Assembly (NCBI RefSeq): GCF_016807805.1 | Contig: NZ_CP063362.1 | Span: forward strand, 1,054,001 to 1,118,000 | Reading direction: 5' to 3' | Source: Xanthobacter dioxanivorans | GTDB taxonomy: Bacteria; Pseudomonadota; Alphaproteobacteria; Rhizobiales; Xanthobacteraceae | DNA: 64,000 nt | Part shown: piece by piece, positions 43,905-53,891 of the stretch | How the letters are laid out: every line of letters begins with the position of its first letter | How positions within the stretch are numbered: the first letter of the stretch is position 1 | The notes under the pieces: model-generated | Seen by the model: the letters and a program-made list of their open reading frames with translations, nothing else | Told to the model about the DNA's origin: nothing | The model's database searches: none | Program-made: the position numbers and the translations under genes

Positions 43905-45113
43905 TCACACCCGCTCGATGATGGTGGCGACGCCCATTCCGGCGCCGATGCAGAGTGTCACCAGGGCGGTGGTTCCTCCGCTGCGCTCCAGCTCGTCAAG
44001 GGCGGTGCCGAGGATCATCGCGCCGGTGGCGCCGAGGGGATGGCCCATGGCGATGGCCCCGCCATTCACGTTGACCCGCGCCGGATCGAGATCCAGCGCC
44101 TCGATGAAGCGCAGGGCCACCGCGGCGAACGCCTCGTTCACCTCGAAGATGTCCACGTCCCGCGCGCTCATGCCCGCCCGTTTCAGCGCCTTCTCGGCAG
44201 CGAAGGCGGGGGCGGTCAGCATGATGGTGGGCTCCGAGCCGATCTCGGCGAAGGCGCGGATGCGCGCTCGCGGCGTCAGCCCCGCCGCGGCTCCGGCCTC
44301 GCGCGTGCCGACGAGAATGGCGGCGGCGCCGTCGACGACGCCGGAAGCATTGCCCGCGTGATGCACATGGGCGATCTCGCCCACCTCGGGATAGCGCAGG
44401 CGCGCGATGTCGTCGAAGCCGGCCGCCGCGCCCATGGCGGCAAAGGAGGGCTTCAGACGCGCCAGGTCCGCGACAGTGGAATTGCCGCGCACCGTCTCGT
44501 CGCGCTCCAGCATGACCTCGCCCACCCGGTCGCGCACCGCCACCACGGAGCGCGCGAAGCGGCCCTCCGACCAGGCGCGCGCGGCGCGGCGGTGGCTCTC
44601 CACGGCGAAGGCATCCACGGCGGCGCGCGTGTAGCCCCACTTGGTGGCGATGAGGTCGGCGCTGATGCCCTGCGGCACGAAATAGCTGGCGAAGGACACC
44701 TGCGGGTCGGTGCTCCAGGCGCCGCCGTCGGAGAGGATGGGAATGCGCGACATGGACTCGCAGCCGCCGCCGATGGCGAGGTCCGCCTGCCCGGCCATCA
44801 CCTTGGCGGCGGCCATGTTGGTGGCTTCAAGCCCCGAGCCGCAGAAACGGTTGACCTGCACCCCCGCCACCTCCTGCGCATAGCCGGCATGGAGGGCGGC
44901 GAGGCGCGGCAGGCACTGGCCCTGCTCGCCCACGGGCATCACGACCCCCATCACGATATCGCTGACGAGGGCGGTGTCGAGCCCGCCGCGCGCGCGCAGG
45001 GCGGTGAGCACGGTGGAGGCGAGGTGCACCGGGGTCGCCGCATGCAGGCCGCCGTCCGGCTTGCCGCGGCCGCGGGGGGTGCGCACATGGTCGAGGATGT
45101 AGGCGTCGGGCAT
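43905..45113 (-). CDS. Acetyl-CoA C-acyltransferase (thiolase, FadA-like)
   Basis: Thiolase of 402 residues. The nucleophile Cys is in QVNRFCGSGLEATNMA near residue 90; the catalytic His is in NGGAIAMGHPLGATGA near 355 and the second Cys in LVTLCIGAGMGVATI near 385. ATG 45113 gives the canonical MPDAYILDHVRTPRG. It ends 4 nt before the start of the FadJ-like gene, and together they look like the last two steps of a beta-oxidation cycle. Confidence 0.92.
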   Translation of the reverse strand: MPDAYILDHVRTPRGRGKPDGGLHAATPVHLASTVLTALRARGGLDTALVSDIVMGVVMPVGEQGQCLPRLAALHAGYAQEVAGVQVNRFCGSGLEATNMAAAKVMAGQADLAIGGGCESMSRIPILSDGGAWSTDPQVSFASYFVPQGISADLIATKWGYTRAAVDAFAVESHRRAARAWSEGRFARSVVAVRDRVGEVMLERDETVRGNSTVADLARLKPSFAAMGAAAGFDDIARLRYPEVGEIAHVHHAGNASGVVDGAAAILVGTREAGAAAGLTPRARIRAFAEIGSEPTIMLTAPAFAAEKALKRAGMSARDVDIFEVNEAFAAVALRFIEALDLDPARVNVNGGAIAMGHPLGATGAMILGTALDELERSGGTTALVTLCIGAGMGVATIIERV

Positions 45114-45253
45114 GGGATGATCCTGCGCGGGCGCTCGCCGGCGGCCTGGGCATTTCGGGAAGGGGAAGACCGGCGCGCACGCATGAACACGGCAAGCCGA
45201 TGGCCTGGACGACGTGCCGCCTGCCTCATCGCAAGCCGGCGGGAGAATATCCT

Positions 45254-47137
45254 CTAGCTCGCTCCGTAAAGACCCTCGATTTCCTCGGCGTACTTCTTCT
45301 GGATATTGGACCGCCGCACCTTCATGGTCGCGGTGACCTCGTCGTCGTCGTGGTCGAGCTCCTTGGTGAGGAGATGGAAGCGGCGGATGTGGGAGACCTG
45401 CGCCAGCTCGCCGTTGGCGCGCGCGATCTCCGCCTCGATGAGCGCGCGCACCTGCGGGTTCTCGGCGAGATTGCGGAAGTTGGTGTAGGAGACGCAATTC
45501 TCCTCCGCCCATTTGCCCACTGTCTCGAAGTCGATCTGGATGAGGGCGGAGACATATTTGCGCGCCTCGCCGATGACGATGCACTCCTTGATGAAGGCGC
45601 TGCCCTTGGCCACGTTCTCGATCTCGGAGGGGCTCAGATTCTTGCCGCCGGCGGTGATCATGATGTCCTTCAGGCGGTCGACGATCTTCACCTGGCCATC
45701 GACCATCTCGATCACGTCGCCGGTATGCAGCCAGCCGGCGCGCAAGGCGGCGCGGGTCGCCTCCTCGCTCTTGTAGTAGCCCTGGAACACGATGGCGCCC
45801 TGCACCAGCAGTTCGCCGTTCTCGCCCTTGCGGATCGCGACGCCTTCCACCGCCGGCCCCACGCAGCCCGGCACCAGCGCGTCGAGGCGCTGGCCCGTGG
45901 CCATGCCGCTGGTCTCGGTGGCGCCGTAAACCTCGATCAGCGGCACGCCGATGGTGCGGAAGAAGCGCACGATGTGCGGCGAGATGGGCGCGGCGCCGGT
46001 CATCGCCACCTTCACCATGCGCAGGCCGATGAAGTTCTGAAGCGCCCGGAAGAAGAGGAGATAGGCGAGGAGGAACACCGCCCGCTCGGGGAGCGAGCGC
46101 TCGTCCCGCGGCTTCTCGGCGAAGGGCGCGCAGGCCTTCAGCAGGCGCTCGAACGCCGCGCGGCGCAGCCCGCCCGCCTCCAGCATCTTGATGTAGATGG
46201 AGGCGTGCAGCTTCTCCCAGATGCGCGGCACGCCCAGGAACATGCTCGGCGCCACCTCGCGCAGGTCTTCCTGGATGGTGCGGATGGATTCGCCGAAATT
46301 CACCTGCGAGCCAAGATAGACCGGCGCCATGGTGGTCAGCATCTGCTCCGCCACGTGGCAGAGCGGCAGGTAGGAGACGTGGGTGGTCGCCGCGGTCAGC
46401 CCGAGCCGCTCGGCGATGCCGATCGCCTGGGCGCGCAGGTTGCCGTAGGAGAGCATGGCGCCCTTCGGCTTGCCCGTCGAGCCGGAGGTGTAGATGATCA
46501 GCGCGATGTCGCCGAGCGCCTGTTCCGCCAGCACGGCGTCGATGAAGTCCGGATTGGCGCGCCGGTGGACCTCGCCGCGCTCCATGAGCTCGTCGAAGGC
46601 GATGACCGTGCCCGGCGCATAGCCGCGCAGGCCCTTCTTCTCCATCACCACCACATGCCGCAGCAAGGGCAGCTCGTCCCGCCGCTCCAGCACCTTGTCC
46701 ACCTGCTCCTGGTCCTCGCAGACCACGATCTCGGTGTCCGAATGGCCGAGCACATAGGCCACCTCGCCTGCCGGGCTGGTGGGATAGACGCCCACCGTGA
46801 CCCCACCCACGAGGCCGGCCCCGAGCTGGGCCAGCACCCATTCAATGCGGTTCTCGGAGAGCACCGCCACGTGGCCGCCGGAGCCGAGGCCGAGCGCCTT
46901 CAATCCGTGGCCCACCAGGGAGGCGCGCTCGAAATAGTCCTGCCAGGACACCGGATTCCAGATGCCGAACTCCTTCTGCCGGATGGCGACGCGCACCGGC
47001 TGGCGCAGGGCGTGCAGGCGCAGCATCTGCGGCAAGGTGAGGTCGGGGAACCGGGGTGCCTCGGATTCTGGCGGCGCGCTCTTGGGCGGCGCGCTCTTGG
47101 GTGGCGGGGATTGCGGCGTCATCCTGGGCAAGCTCAT
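45254..47137 (-). CDS. AMP-dependent acyl-CoA synthetase (long-chain fatty acid/aryl acid-CoA ligase-like)
   Basis: ANL-superfamily ligase of 627 residues that activates a carboxylic acid to its CoA thioester. Motifs: P-loop IIYTSGSTGKPKGAMLSYG near 215, YGATETSG near 410, GWLHTGDVIEMVDG near 480 and the hinge/Lys motif DRLKDIMITAGGKNLSPSE near 500. A Pro-rich N-terminal stretch with a repeated KSAPP unit precedes the domain. ATG 47137 is preferred because GAGGGAGG lies 5-6 nt upstream; GTG 47152 is in frame but weaker. The position directly after Liv transporter genes is a recurring arrangement in alphaproteobacteria and suggests that the imported acid is activated by this enzyme. Confidence 0.9.
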   Translation of the reverse strand: MSLPRMTPQSPPPKSAPPKSAPPESEAPRFPDLTLPQMLRLHALRQPVRVAIRQKEFGIWNPVSWQDYFERASLVGHGLKALGLGSGGHVAVLSENRIEWVLAQLGAGLVGGVTVGVYPTSPAGEVAYVLGHSDTEIVVCEDQEQVDKVLERRDELPLLRHVVVMEKKGLRGYAPGTVIAFDELMERGEVHRRANPDFIDAVLAEQALGDIALIIYTSGSTGKPKGAMLSYGNLRAQAIGIAERLGLTAATTHVSYLPLCHVAEQMLTTMAPVYLGSQVNFGESIRTIQEDLREVAPSMFLGVPRIWEKLHASIYIKMLEAGGLRRAAFERLLKACAPFAEKPRDERSLPERAVFLLAYLLFFRALQNFIGLRMVKVAMTGAAPISPHIVRFFRTIGVPLIEVYGATETSGMATGQRLDALVPGCVGPAVEGVAIRKGENGELLVQGAIVFQGYYKSEEATRAALRAGWLHTGDVIEMVDGQVKIVDRLKDIMITAGGKNLSPSEIENVAKGSAFIKECIVIGEARKYVSALIQIDFETVGKWAEENCVSYTNFRNLAENPQVRALIEAEIARANGELAQVSHIRRFHLLTKELDHDDDEVTATMKVRRSNIQKKYAEEIEGLYGAS

Positions 47138-47148
47138 CTGCGCCTCCC

Positions 47149-47957
<809 letters not shown>

Positions 47958-47989
47958 GGCAGTTCAGGTCCCCTCGAAGACAGATGCCC

Positions 47990-49177
47990 TCACTTCTTCA
48001 GGCTGATCCAGTCGGACGCCGCCTTCATCTGCTTGTCGGCGGCGTTGTAGGAATAGATGCGCCCCACCGGCACCGAATTGCCGGGGATGGAGATCGGCAC
48101 GCCGATCAGCCCGCCCGTGTCGAAGTCCTTGATAGTGTTGAGCGACGCCTTGAGGTTCTTGGCGCTGAGCTCCTTGCCCGCCTCCAGCGTGCGCTTCGCC
48201 GCCTCGGTCATCAGCATGGCGGTGAGGAAGCCCTGGGTGTAGCCGGTCGCCTGGTAGGTGGGCCGCAGCTTGCGGATCTTCTCCAGCATGGGCGAGTTGC
48301 CCTCGGTGTCGAAGTAATAGCGATACGGCATCACCCCCATGAAGCCGTCCGCCGGAGCGCCGACCCCCGCCCACAGCGAATTGTCCATGGACCAGAACGT
48401 GCCCATGAACTTCGACTTGAGGCCCAGCTGCTTGGCCTGGGTGAGGAATTCCGGCAGCGGCGCCAGCACGTAGCCGTGGAAGATGGTGTAGTCCGGATTG
48501 GCGCGGCGCAGCTTCAGGATCTCGGTGGAGACGTCCACCGCCGTCGGCGGGGTGACGATCTGCCCGACCACGTCGAGGCCCATCTCCTTCGCGCGCTTCA
48601 CGCTGGCCTCGATGGGGTCGCGGCCGAACTCGGTGTCCGAATTCACGAACACGATCTTGGCGCCCTTCTGCTGCCTCGCGATGTATTCGAGCAGGATGGC
48701 GATCATCTCCACATAATCGGGGCCCGCCATGAACTGGAACGGATAGGCGACCGGATTGTTCAGCTCGCTGCCGAAGGAAGCGCCGGCCATCAGGATGCTG
48801 CCGCGGCGGTTCAGCTCCTCGTTGATGGTCTTGGCGAAGCCCGTCGAGTCGCCGTAATAGAGGTGGATGTCGTTCTGGGTGGTCAGCTTGTTGAACACCG
48901 CCACCGACTGGTCGACCTTGTAGCTGGTGTCCTCATAGGCGAGGCGCAGCTTGCGCCCGGCGACGCCGCCCGCCTCGTTGGTGATCTTCACGAAGTCGGA
49001 GATTCCCGCCTCGATGGCGACGCCGGCGAAGGCGAACACGCCGGTGAGCGGGATCGAGCCGCCGATCACCAGCTCCTTCTCGTCGGCATGGGCGGTCAGC
49101 GCGGGAAACAGGGCGGTGGATGCGAGCCCCGCCGTCGCGGCAAGGCCGAGCACGCTGCGTCTCGAAAGCTTGGTCAT
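47990..49177 (-). CDS. ABC transporter substrate-binding protein (LivK-like)
   Basis: Periplasmic binding protein of 395 residues, type I fold. The leader has a twin-arginine motif (LSRRSVLGLAATAGLAS) with cleavage near AHA, so Tat export is likely. The mature part shows ELVIGGSIPLTGVFAFAG and LRRANPDYTIFHGYVLAPLP. It sits between the LivF-like and LivM-like genes of the second importer. Ligand probably a carboxylic acid used by the adjacent acyl-CoA ligase. Confidence 0.9.
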   Translation of the reverse strand: MTKLSRRSVLGLAATAGLASTALFPALTAHADEKELVIGGSIPLTGVFAFAGVAIEAGISDFVKITNEAGGVAGRKLRLAYEDTSYKVDQSVAVFNKLTTQNDIHLYYGDSTGFAKTINEELNRRGSILMAGASFGSELNNPVAYPFQFMAGPDYVEMIAILLEYIARQQKGAKIVFVNSDTEFGRDPIEASVKRAKEMGLDVVGQIVTPPTAVDVSTEILKLRRANPDYTIFHGYVLAPLPEFLTQAKQLGLKSKFMGTFWSMDNSLWAGVGAPADGFMGVMPYRYYFDTEGNSPMLEKIRKLRPTYQATGYTQGFLTAMLMTEAAKRTLEAGKELSAKNLKASLNTIKDFDTGGLIGVPISIPGNSVPVGRIYSYNAADKQMKAASDWISLKK

Positions 49178-49220
49178 TGGCGTTTCCTCTCTCGTTTATG
49201 TTTTATGTTGTTGTGTTTCT

Positions 49221-50264
49221 TCAGTTGCGGAACGGCCAGAGGGTGAAGAAGCGGCGGATGCGCCGGACGATCTCCGCCAGCCCCTGCGGCTCGAACACCA
49301 GGAACACGATGATCAGCGCCCCGAACACGATGGTGCGCACGGGCGAGAGCGCCGCGCCCGCATTGGGGAAGACGGGGCCGAGCCACTCCACCACGTATTT
49401 CAACAGCTCCGGTACCAGCGTCATGAAGGCGGCGCCGAGGATCGAGCCGAGGATGGTGCCCAGCCCGCCCACGATCACCGCCGCCAGGAAGAAGATGGAG
49501 GTCGCGAAGGGAAAGCTCTCCGGCGTCACGACGCGGAAGAAATAGGCCCACATGCCCCCCGCCACCCCGGCGTAGAAGGAGGACAAGGCAAAGCTCATCA
49601 GCTTGTATTGCAACAGCGGGATGCCCAGCACCTCCGCCGAGATGTCGCGGTCGCGAATGGCGATGAAGGCGCGGCCGATGCGGGTGCGGAACAGGTTGGC
49701 GGCGCCCAGCACCATCAGCGCCGTGATCGGCACGATCACGAAATAGAGGGCGAACGGGCTGGCGAGCTCGAGGCCGAAAAGGCGTGCCGGCGCCACGTTC
49801 ACGCCGCGCACGCCGTTCGTCACCGCCACCCAGTTGGTGAAGACGAAATGCAGGATGAAGGAGGCGGCGATGGTGGCGATGGCGAGGTAGAGGCCCTTCA
49901 CGCGCAGGCTCGGCACGCCCACCACTATCCCCACCAGCGCCGAGACCACGCCGGCGGCGGCGATGTTCAGGAGAAAAGGCGTGCCGAGATGGCCGTCGAG
50001 GAAGGCCACCGCATAGGCCCCCACCGCCATGAACGCCGCCTGGCCGAGGCTGACGAGGCCGGTATAGCCGGTGAGGATGTTGAGGCCCGTCGCGCTGGCC
50101 ACGTTGATGGCGACGAGGCAGGCGAGATAGAGCCAGTAGGCGTTGAGCACAAAGGGGGCGAGCGCGAGCACCACCGCCAGCACCACCATCCAGCGGCGCT
50201 GCGTGGCGGTGACGAGCAGGCCCTCGTCGGAGATGTAGGTTTCCTTGGCGGTGGCGATGCGCAT
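49221..50264 (-). CDS. ABC transporter permease, LivM-like
   Basis: Permease of 347 residues with about ten hydrophobic spans; family blocks ILTGYTGLVSLGQAAFMAVG near 65, VPSLRVKGLYLAIATIAAS near 115, FIAIRDRDISAEVLGIPL near 205 and GGLGTILGSILGAAFM near 275. Its ATG overlaps the LivH stop by one base. It forms the channel with the LivH-like protein. Confidence 0.92.
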   Translation of the reverse strand: MRIATAKETYISDEGLLVTATQRRWMVVLAVVLALAPFVLNAYWLYLACLVAINVASATGLNILTGYTGLVSLGQAAFMAVGAYAVAFLDGHLGTPFLLNIAAAGVVSALVGIVVGVPSLRVKGLYLAIATIAASFILHFVFTNWVAVTNGVRGVNVAPARLFGLELASPFALYFVIVPITALMVLGAANLFRTRIGRAFIAIRDRDISAEVLGIPLLQYKLMSFALSSFYAGVAGGMWAYFFRVVTPESFPFATSIFFLAAVIVGGLGTILGSILGAAFMTLVPELLKYVVEWLGPVFPNAGAALSPVRTIVFGALIIVFLVFEPQGLAEIVRRIRRFFTLWPFRN

Positions 50265-51141
50265 CAGAGCCGCTCGATCTCGATGGTGCCGAACAGGCCG
50301 TAGGGCCGGATCATCAGCGCCGCGATGAGGATGGAAAAGGTCGTCACCAGCTTGAACTCGCCCCCGAGATAGGTGCCGGCCCAGGCCTCCACGACGCCGA
50401 TGAGGATGCCACCCACCAACGCCCCGAGCACCGAATCCAGCCCCCGATGATGACCACCACCAGGGCGGAAAGGCCGAAGACGCCCATGGTGGGCGAGATG
50501 CCGCCGATGGCGCCCACCAGGATCCCCGTCCCCGCCGCCGTGGCGCAGGCGACGATCCAGGCCAGGGAGAACACGCCGGGCACGTCGATGCCGCAGGAAT
50601 AGGCCGCGGCCTGATCGGTGGCGGTGGCCCTGAGCGCGATGCCGCCGCGCCAGGTGCGGAACAGGATGAGGAAAGCCGTGATCACCAGCGCCGCCACCAC
50701 GAAGCCGATGGCGATCTTGCGCGAGACATAGGCCTCGCCGATGAACACCGGAGTCGCCCCCATGAAATCGGGCAGCGCCCGCGGGTCGGTGTTCCAGATG
50801 AGTTCGGCGATGCCGATCAGCACCGAGCCGAGCCCCACGGTGACCATGAAGACGGAGATGGGGCTCTCCCCCAGCATGGGGCGGATCAGGGCGCGCTCCA
50901 CCAGGGCCCCCACGGCGCCGCCGCCGGCGATGGCCAGCGGGATGGAGGCCCAGACCGGCAGGCCGAAGCCCGCCGAAAAGGCGAAGAACAGATAGCCGCC
51001 CAGCATCAGGATCTCGCCGACCGCGAGGTTGATGACCCGCGTCGCCTTGTAGATGAGCACGAACGACAGCGCGGTGAGCGCAAGCAGCGCGCCGGAGCCC
51101 AGGCCCGCCAGCGTCACCTCGGCGAAGAACAGCCAATCCAT
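50264..51141 (-). pseudogene. LivH-like ABC permease, frame broken by a 1-base homopolymer deletion
   Basis: From ATG 51141 the protein reads as LivH (LAGLGSGALLALTALSFVLI, VINLAVGEILMLGGYLFF) down to VVVIIGG, then loses frame at the C5 run 50441-50445; the conserved end LDSVLGALVGGILIGVVEA and IRPYGLFGTIEIERL is in the next frame to the stop at 50264. Adding one base gives about 292 residues. Gene order LivG-LivH-LivM-LivK-LivF is otherwise intact, with one-base overlaps at both ends, arguing for a sequencing indel. Confidence 0.88.
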
Positions 51142-52004
51142 CAGGCGGCCTCCCGCGGGGCGGCGAGGCGGCGCATCAATTCGGCCGGGTCGCCCGAGCC
51201 GAGATAGGCGGCGGCAACCTCGGGGTCGCGCTGCACCTCGGCCGGCGGCCCCTGCGCGATCACCTTGCCGAAATTGAGCACCACCACATGGTCGGAGATG
51301 TCCATCACCATGCCCATGTCATGCTCCACCATGAGGATGGAAATGCCCCACTCCTCCTTCACGTCGAGGATGAAGCGCGCCATGTCCTCCGTCTCCTCCC
51401 GGTTCATGCCGGCCACCGGCTCGTCGAGCATCAGGAGGCGGGGACGCATGGCCAGCGCCCGGGCGAGCTCCACCCGCTTCTGCAGCCCGTAGGAAAGCGA
51501 GGCGACCGGCTTGTTGCGGATGTGGTCGATTTCCAGGAAATCGATGATCTCCCGCTCCACCTCGGCGCGCAGCTCCATCTCCTCGCGCCGCGCCGCACCC
51601 CAATAGGCCAGCGCCTGGAGCAGGTTGGTCTTCATGTGGGCGTGGCGGCCAAGCTTGATGTTGTCGAGCACGGTCATGCCCTTGAACAGGGCGATGTTCT
51701 GGAAGGTGCGCGCGAGCCCCGCCCGGGCGCGCGCCGGCGGGTGGGTCGCGGTGATGTCCGCGCCATCGAGCACGATCCGCCCCGCCCGCGGCCGGTAGAA
51801 GCCGGAGATGCAGTTGAACAGGGAGGTCTTGCCGGCGCCGTTCGGCCCGATCAAGGCGGTGATGGTGCCGGGCCGGACCTCGAAGGAGACATCGGTCAGC
51901 GCCTTCAGCCCGCCGAACCACAGGGACAGGCCGCTGACGGCGACGTGAGCGGCGGCGGCACGGGGCGCGTCCAGCGGCGCGCGGCGCGGGATGAGGGCGC
52001 TCAT
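51141..52004 (-). CDS. ABC transporter ATP-binding protein, LivG-like
   Basis: ATPase of 287 residues: Walker A GPNGAGKTSLFNCISGF near 52, Q-loop RTFQNIALFKGMTVLDN, signature LSYGLQKRVELARAL near 175, Walker B LLMLDEPVAGMN, H-loop LMVEHDMGMVM. ATG 52004 (MSALIPRR) chosen; the in-frame upstream extension lacks similarity. It heads the second Liv operon, with the GntR regulator 151 nt upstream on the same strand. Confidence 0.92.
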   Translation of the reverse strand: MSALIPRRAPLDAPRAAAAHVAVSGLSLWFGGLKALTDVSFEVRPGTITALIGPNGAGKTSLFNCISGFYRPRAGRIVLDGADITATHPPARARAGLARTFQNIALFKGMTVLDNIKLGRHAHMKTNLLQALAYWGAARREEMELRAEVEREIIDFLEIDHIRNKPVASLSYGLQKRVELARALAMRPRLLMLDEPVAGMNREETEDMARFILDVKEEWGISILMVEHDMGMVMDISDHVVVLNFGKVIAQGPPAEVQRDPEVAAAYLGSGDPAELMRRLAAPREAA

Positions 52005-52155
52005 CGCCCCTTCCCCGGCCGCGCGTCCGCGCGGTCCCACGGCCCGGCGCGGTCGGCCGAGTTCTGCATGTTCAAGGCGCTTCCTCCCATGTCCCCGGTT
52101 CAGCGTCCGGAGATCTTGATCGCTTGGAGAAACAGTCGTCAGGTGGCCGGCGTCT

Positions 52156-52932
52156 TCAGGTGGCGGACTTGCTCAGGGCGTAGCGCGCGAAGATGCGCTC
52201 CACCGGTTCGTCGATTTCGCGGCCGGCGCGCACGAAGCCCTTGCGCCAGTCCGCCAGGTGACGCGCCATCCAGGTCCGGGCGAGGTCGAGGTCGCGGGCC
52301 TTGACGGCGTCGATAATGCTGCGGTGCGCCTGCGCCATGCGCGCGGCGCCTTCCGGCACGCGCCGGCAGATCATTTCCGAGGTTGGAAAGAAGAGCAATG
52401 CCGCCGGCTCGCGCGCCAGCTCCAGCACCCGGTTGCGGGATGCCCGGGCGACGAGGGCGTGGAACTCGGTGTCGATCTCCGACACCCGGACCGGATTGCC
52501 GATGGCCGCCTCCAGACGCGTCTGGTTGGCTTCGAGGGCCTCGATATCGTCATGGTCCGCATGGGCGGTCGCGCCTTCCACCGCGCCCACCTCCAGGATC
52601 AGGGCGGCATCGTAAAGCTCGCGGAACGTGACATCCTGCAGCACCAGGACGCGGCTCATGCGGCTGGAGAGCGCGCCGTAGCGCGGCTCGCAGACGAAGA
52701 GCTTGCGCCCCGCCTCGCGCCGCACCAGCCCCCCCTGCTCCAGGACCCGGATGCCCTCGCGCACGGTGGAGCGGTTGACTCCGAACTGCCGGACCAACGC
52801 CGCCTCGGTGCCGATCTCGTCCCCCGGCCGCAGCCGGCCGGAAACGATCTCCGCCTCGATGGCCTCCGCCACCATCTCGTAGGCCGAGGGCACGCGGATG
52901 CGTTCAAAATGCTCGGCAGAATTGTCGGACAT
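52156..52932 (-). CDS. GntR-family transcriptional regulator, FadR/FCD subfamily
   Basis: A 258-residue regulator: N-terminal winged HTH (VAEAIEAEIVSGRLRPGDEI, EAALVRQFGVNRSTVREGIR) and a C-terminal all-helical FCD domain with the metal/ligand residues spread through HADHDDIEAL, EIDTEFHALVARAS and AHRSIIDAVKARD. FCD regulators respond to carboxylates or acyl compounds, consistent with the downstream Liv transporter and acyl-CoA genes on the same strand. Start ATG 52932 lies inside one of two operator-like repeats, suggesting autorepression. Confidence 0.9.
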   Translation of the reverse strand: MSDNSAEHFERIRVPSAYEMVAEAIEAEIVSGRLRPGDEIGTEAALVRQFGVNRSTVREGIRVLEQGGLVRREAGRKLFVCEPRYGALSSRMSRVLVLQDVTFRELYDAALILEVGAVEGATAHADHDDIEALEANQTRLEAAIGNPVRVSEIDTEFHALVARASRNRVLELAREPAALLFFPTSEMICRRVPEGAARMAQAHRSIIDAVKARDLDLARTWMARHLADWRKGFVRAGREIDEPVERIFARYALSKSAT

Positions 52933-52961
52933 ATGAGCCAATTGCACCTTTGTCCGACAAA
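52922..52961. promoter_or_regulatory. Two candidate GntR/FadR-type operators
   Basis: TTTGTCCGACAAA at 52949-52961 is a perfect inverted repeat (6-bp arms, one central base) matching the TNGT-N3-ACNA form bound by FadR-subfamily regulators. A second, near-symmetric copy, TTGTCGGACAT, spans 52922-52932 over the start codon of the GntR gene. The two centres are 28 nt apart. Confidence 0.65.
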
Positions 52962-53200
52962 TGCTCCCATCGCCCGCGCGGGATGTCAAGACGGCCCGTC
53001 ACAACGGCCGATGTCGTGCCATCCGGGAACATTGAACGCGGCTCTTCCTTCGCCATCCTGCCTGCAGGGCGATGGGGAGGTCAGGCTGCCGACGGCGGAG
53101 CGATGGCGCGGGCATGATCGCCGCGCCGACGCCGCCTTGGCCGAGAAGATCCGCGACCGATGATCCCGCCGGCAAGGCTCCCCCGCGACCTTGGGGGTGA

Positions 53201-53845
53201 TCAGGATCGATACCCCTCCTCGGCCAGCACCTGGCGAACCACGGGGCGCGCCCGCACCAGGCGATAATGCGCGGCCACGCGCGGCGGCAAGAGGATACCG
53301 ATCCTGTCGGCCCAGAATTCGTTGTAAAATAAGGCTGCGTCGGCAATCGAGAAGTGCGGCCCCACGACATAGCCTTCGGCCGGCATCCGCCTTTCGAGCA
53401 GCTCGAACGCCTGGCTCACGATCTCCCGGCCGTGCGAGGCCACGTCGTCTTTCAGACCCTGCCCGTGTCGGGCTTCGCTCGACGGGATGTAGCGTTCCGA
53501 GGTGAAGATCCGGGTATAGCCCTCCCCGTGCAGCTGGATCAGCGCGAAATCGAGCAGCTCGACGGCGCGTGCCGCCAGCGCCGGGTCCTGCGGAAGAAAC
53601 CGGCCGCGCGGATAGGTTTCGGCAAGCCACAAGGCGATGGACCTGAAGTCGGTGAGCGCGCGGCCGTCGTCGAGCACGAGCGTCGGGATCGTGCCCCTCG
53701 GATTGATCTTGAGGTAGTCCGGCCGGAGATGATCGCCGGCGGGGATGTTGATGATCCACGCCTCGAACGGCAGCTCCAGCGTTTCGAGCAGGATGTGGAT
53801 GCCGGTCGAGCAGGAACCGGGCGTCATGTAGAATTTCAGTGCCAT
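53201..53845 (-). CDS. Glutathione S-transferase (beta-class-like)
   Basis: A 214-residue GST. N-terminal thioredoxin-like domain with TPGSCSTGIHILLE at the glutathione site (as in the PGACS motif of bacterial beta-class GSTs), the cis-Pro region INPRGTIPTLVLDDG and TDFRSIALWLAETYP; the helical C-terminal domain starts near 90 (FSIADAALFYNEFW is the N-cap/hydrophobic staple). ATG 53845 gives MALKFYMTPG. It is 46 nt downstream of the Kef-type antiporter on the same strand. Confidence 0.9.
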   Translation of the reverse strand: MALKFYMTPGSCSTGIHILLETLELPFEAWIINIPAGDHLRPDYLKINPRGTIPTLVLDDGRALTDFRSIALWLAETYPRGRFLPQDPALAARAVELLDFALIQLHGEGYTRIFTSERYIPSSEARHGQGLKDDVASHGREIVSQAFELLERRMPAEGYVVGPHFSIADAALFYNEFWADRIGILLPPRVAAHYRLVRARPVVRQVLAEEGYRS

Positions 53846-53891
53846 GCAACGAGGCAAGCAAGAAGCATGACAGCGCCGGCCCGCCCGCCGA

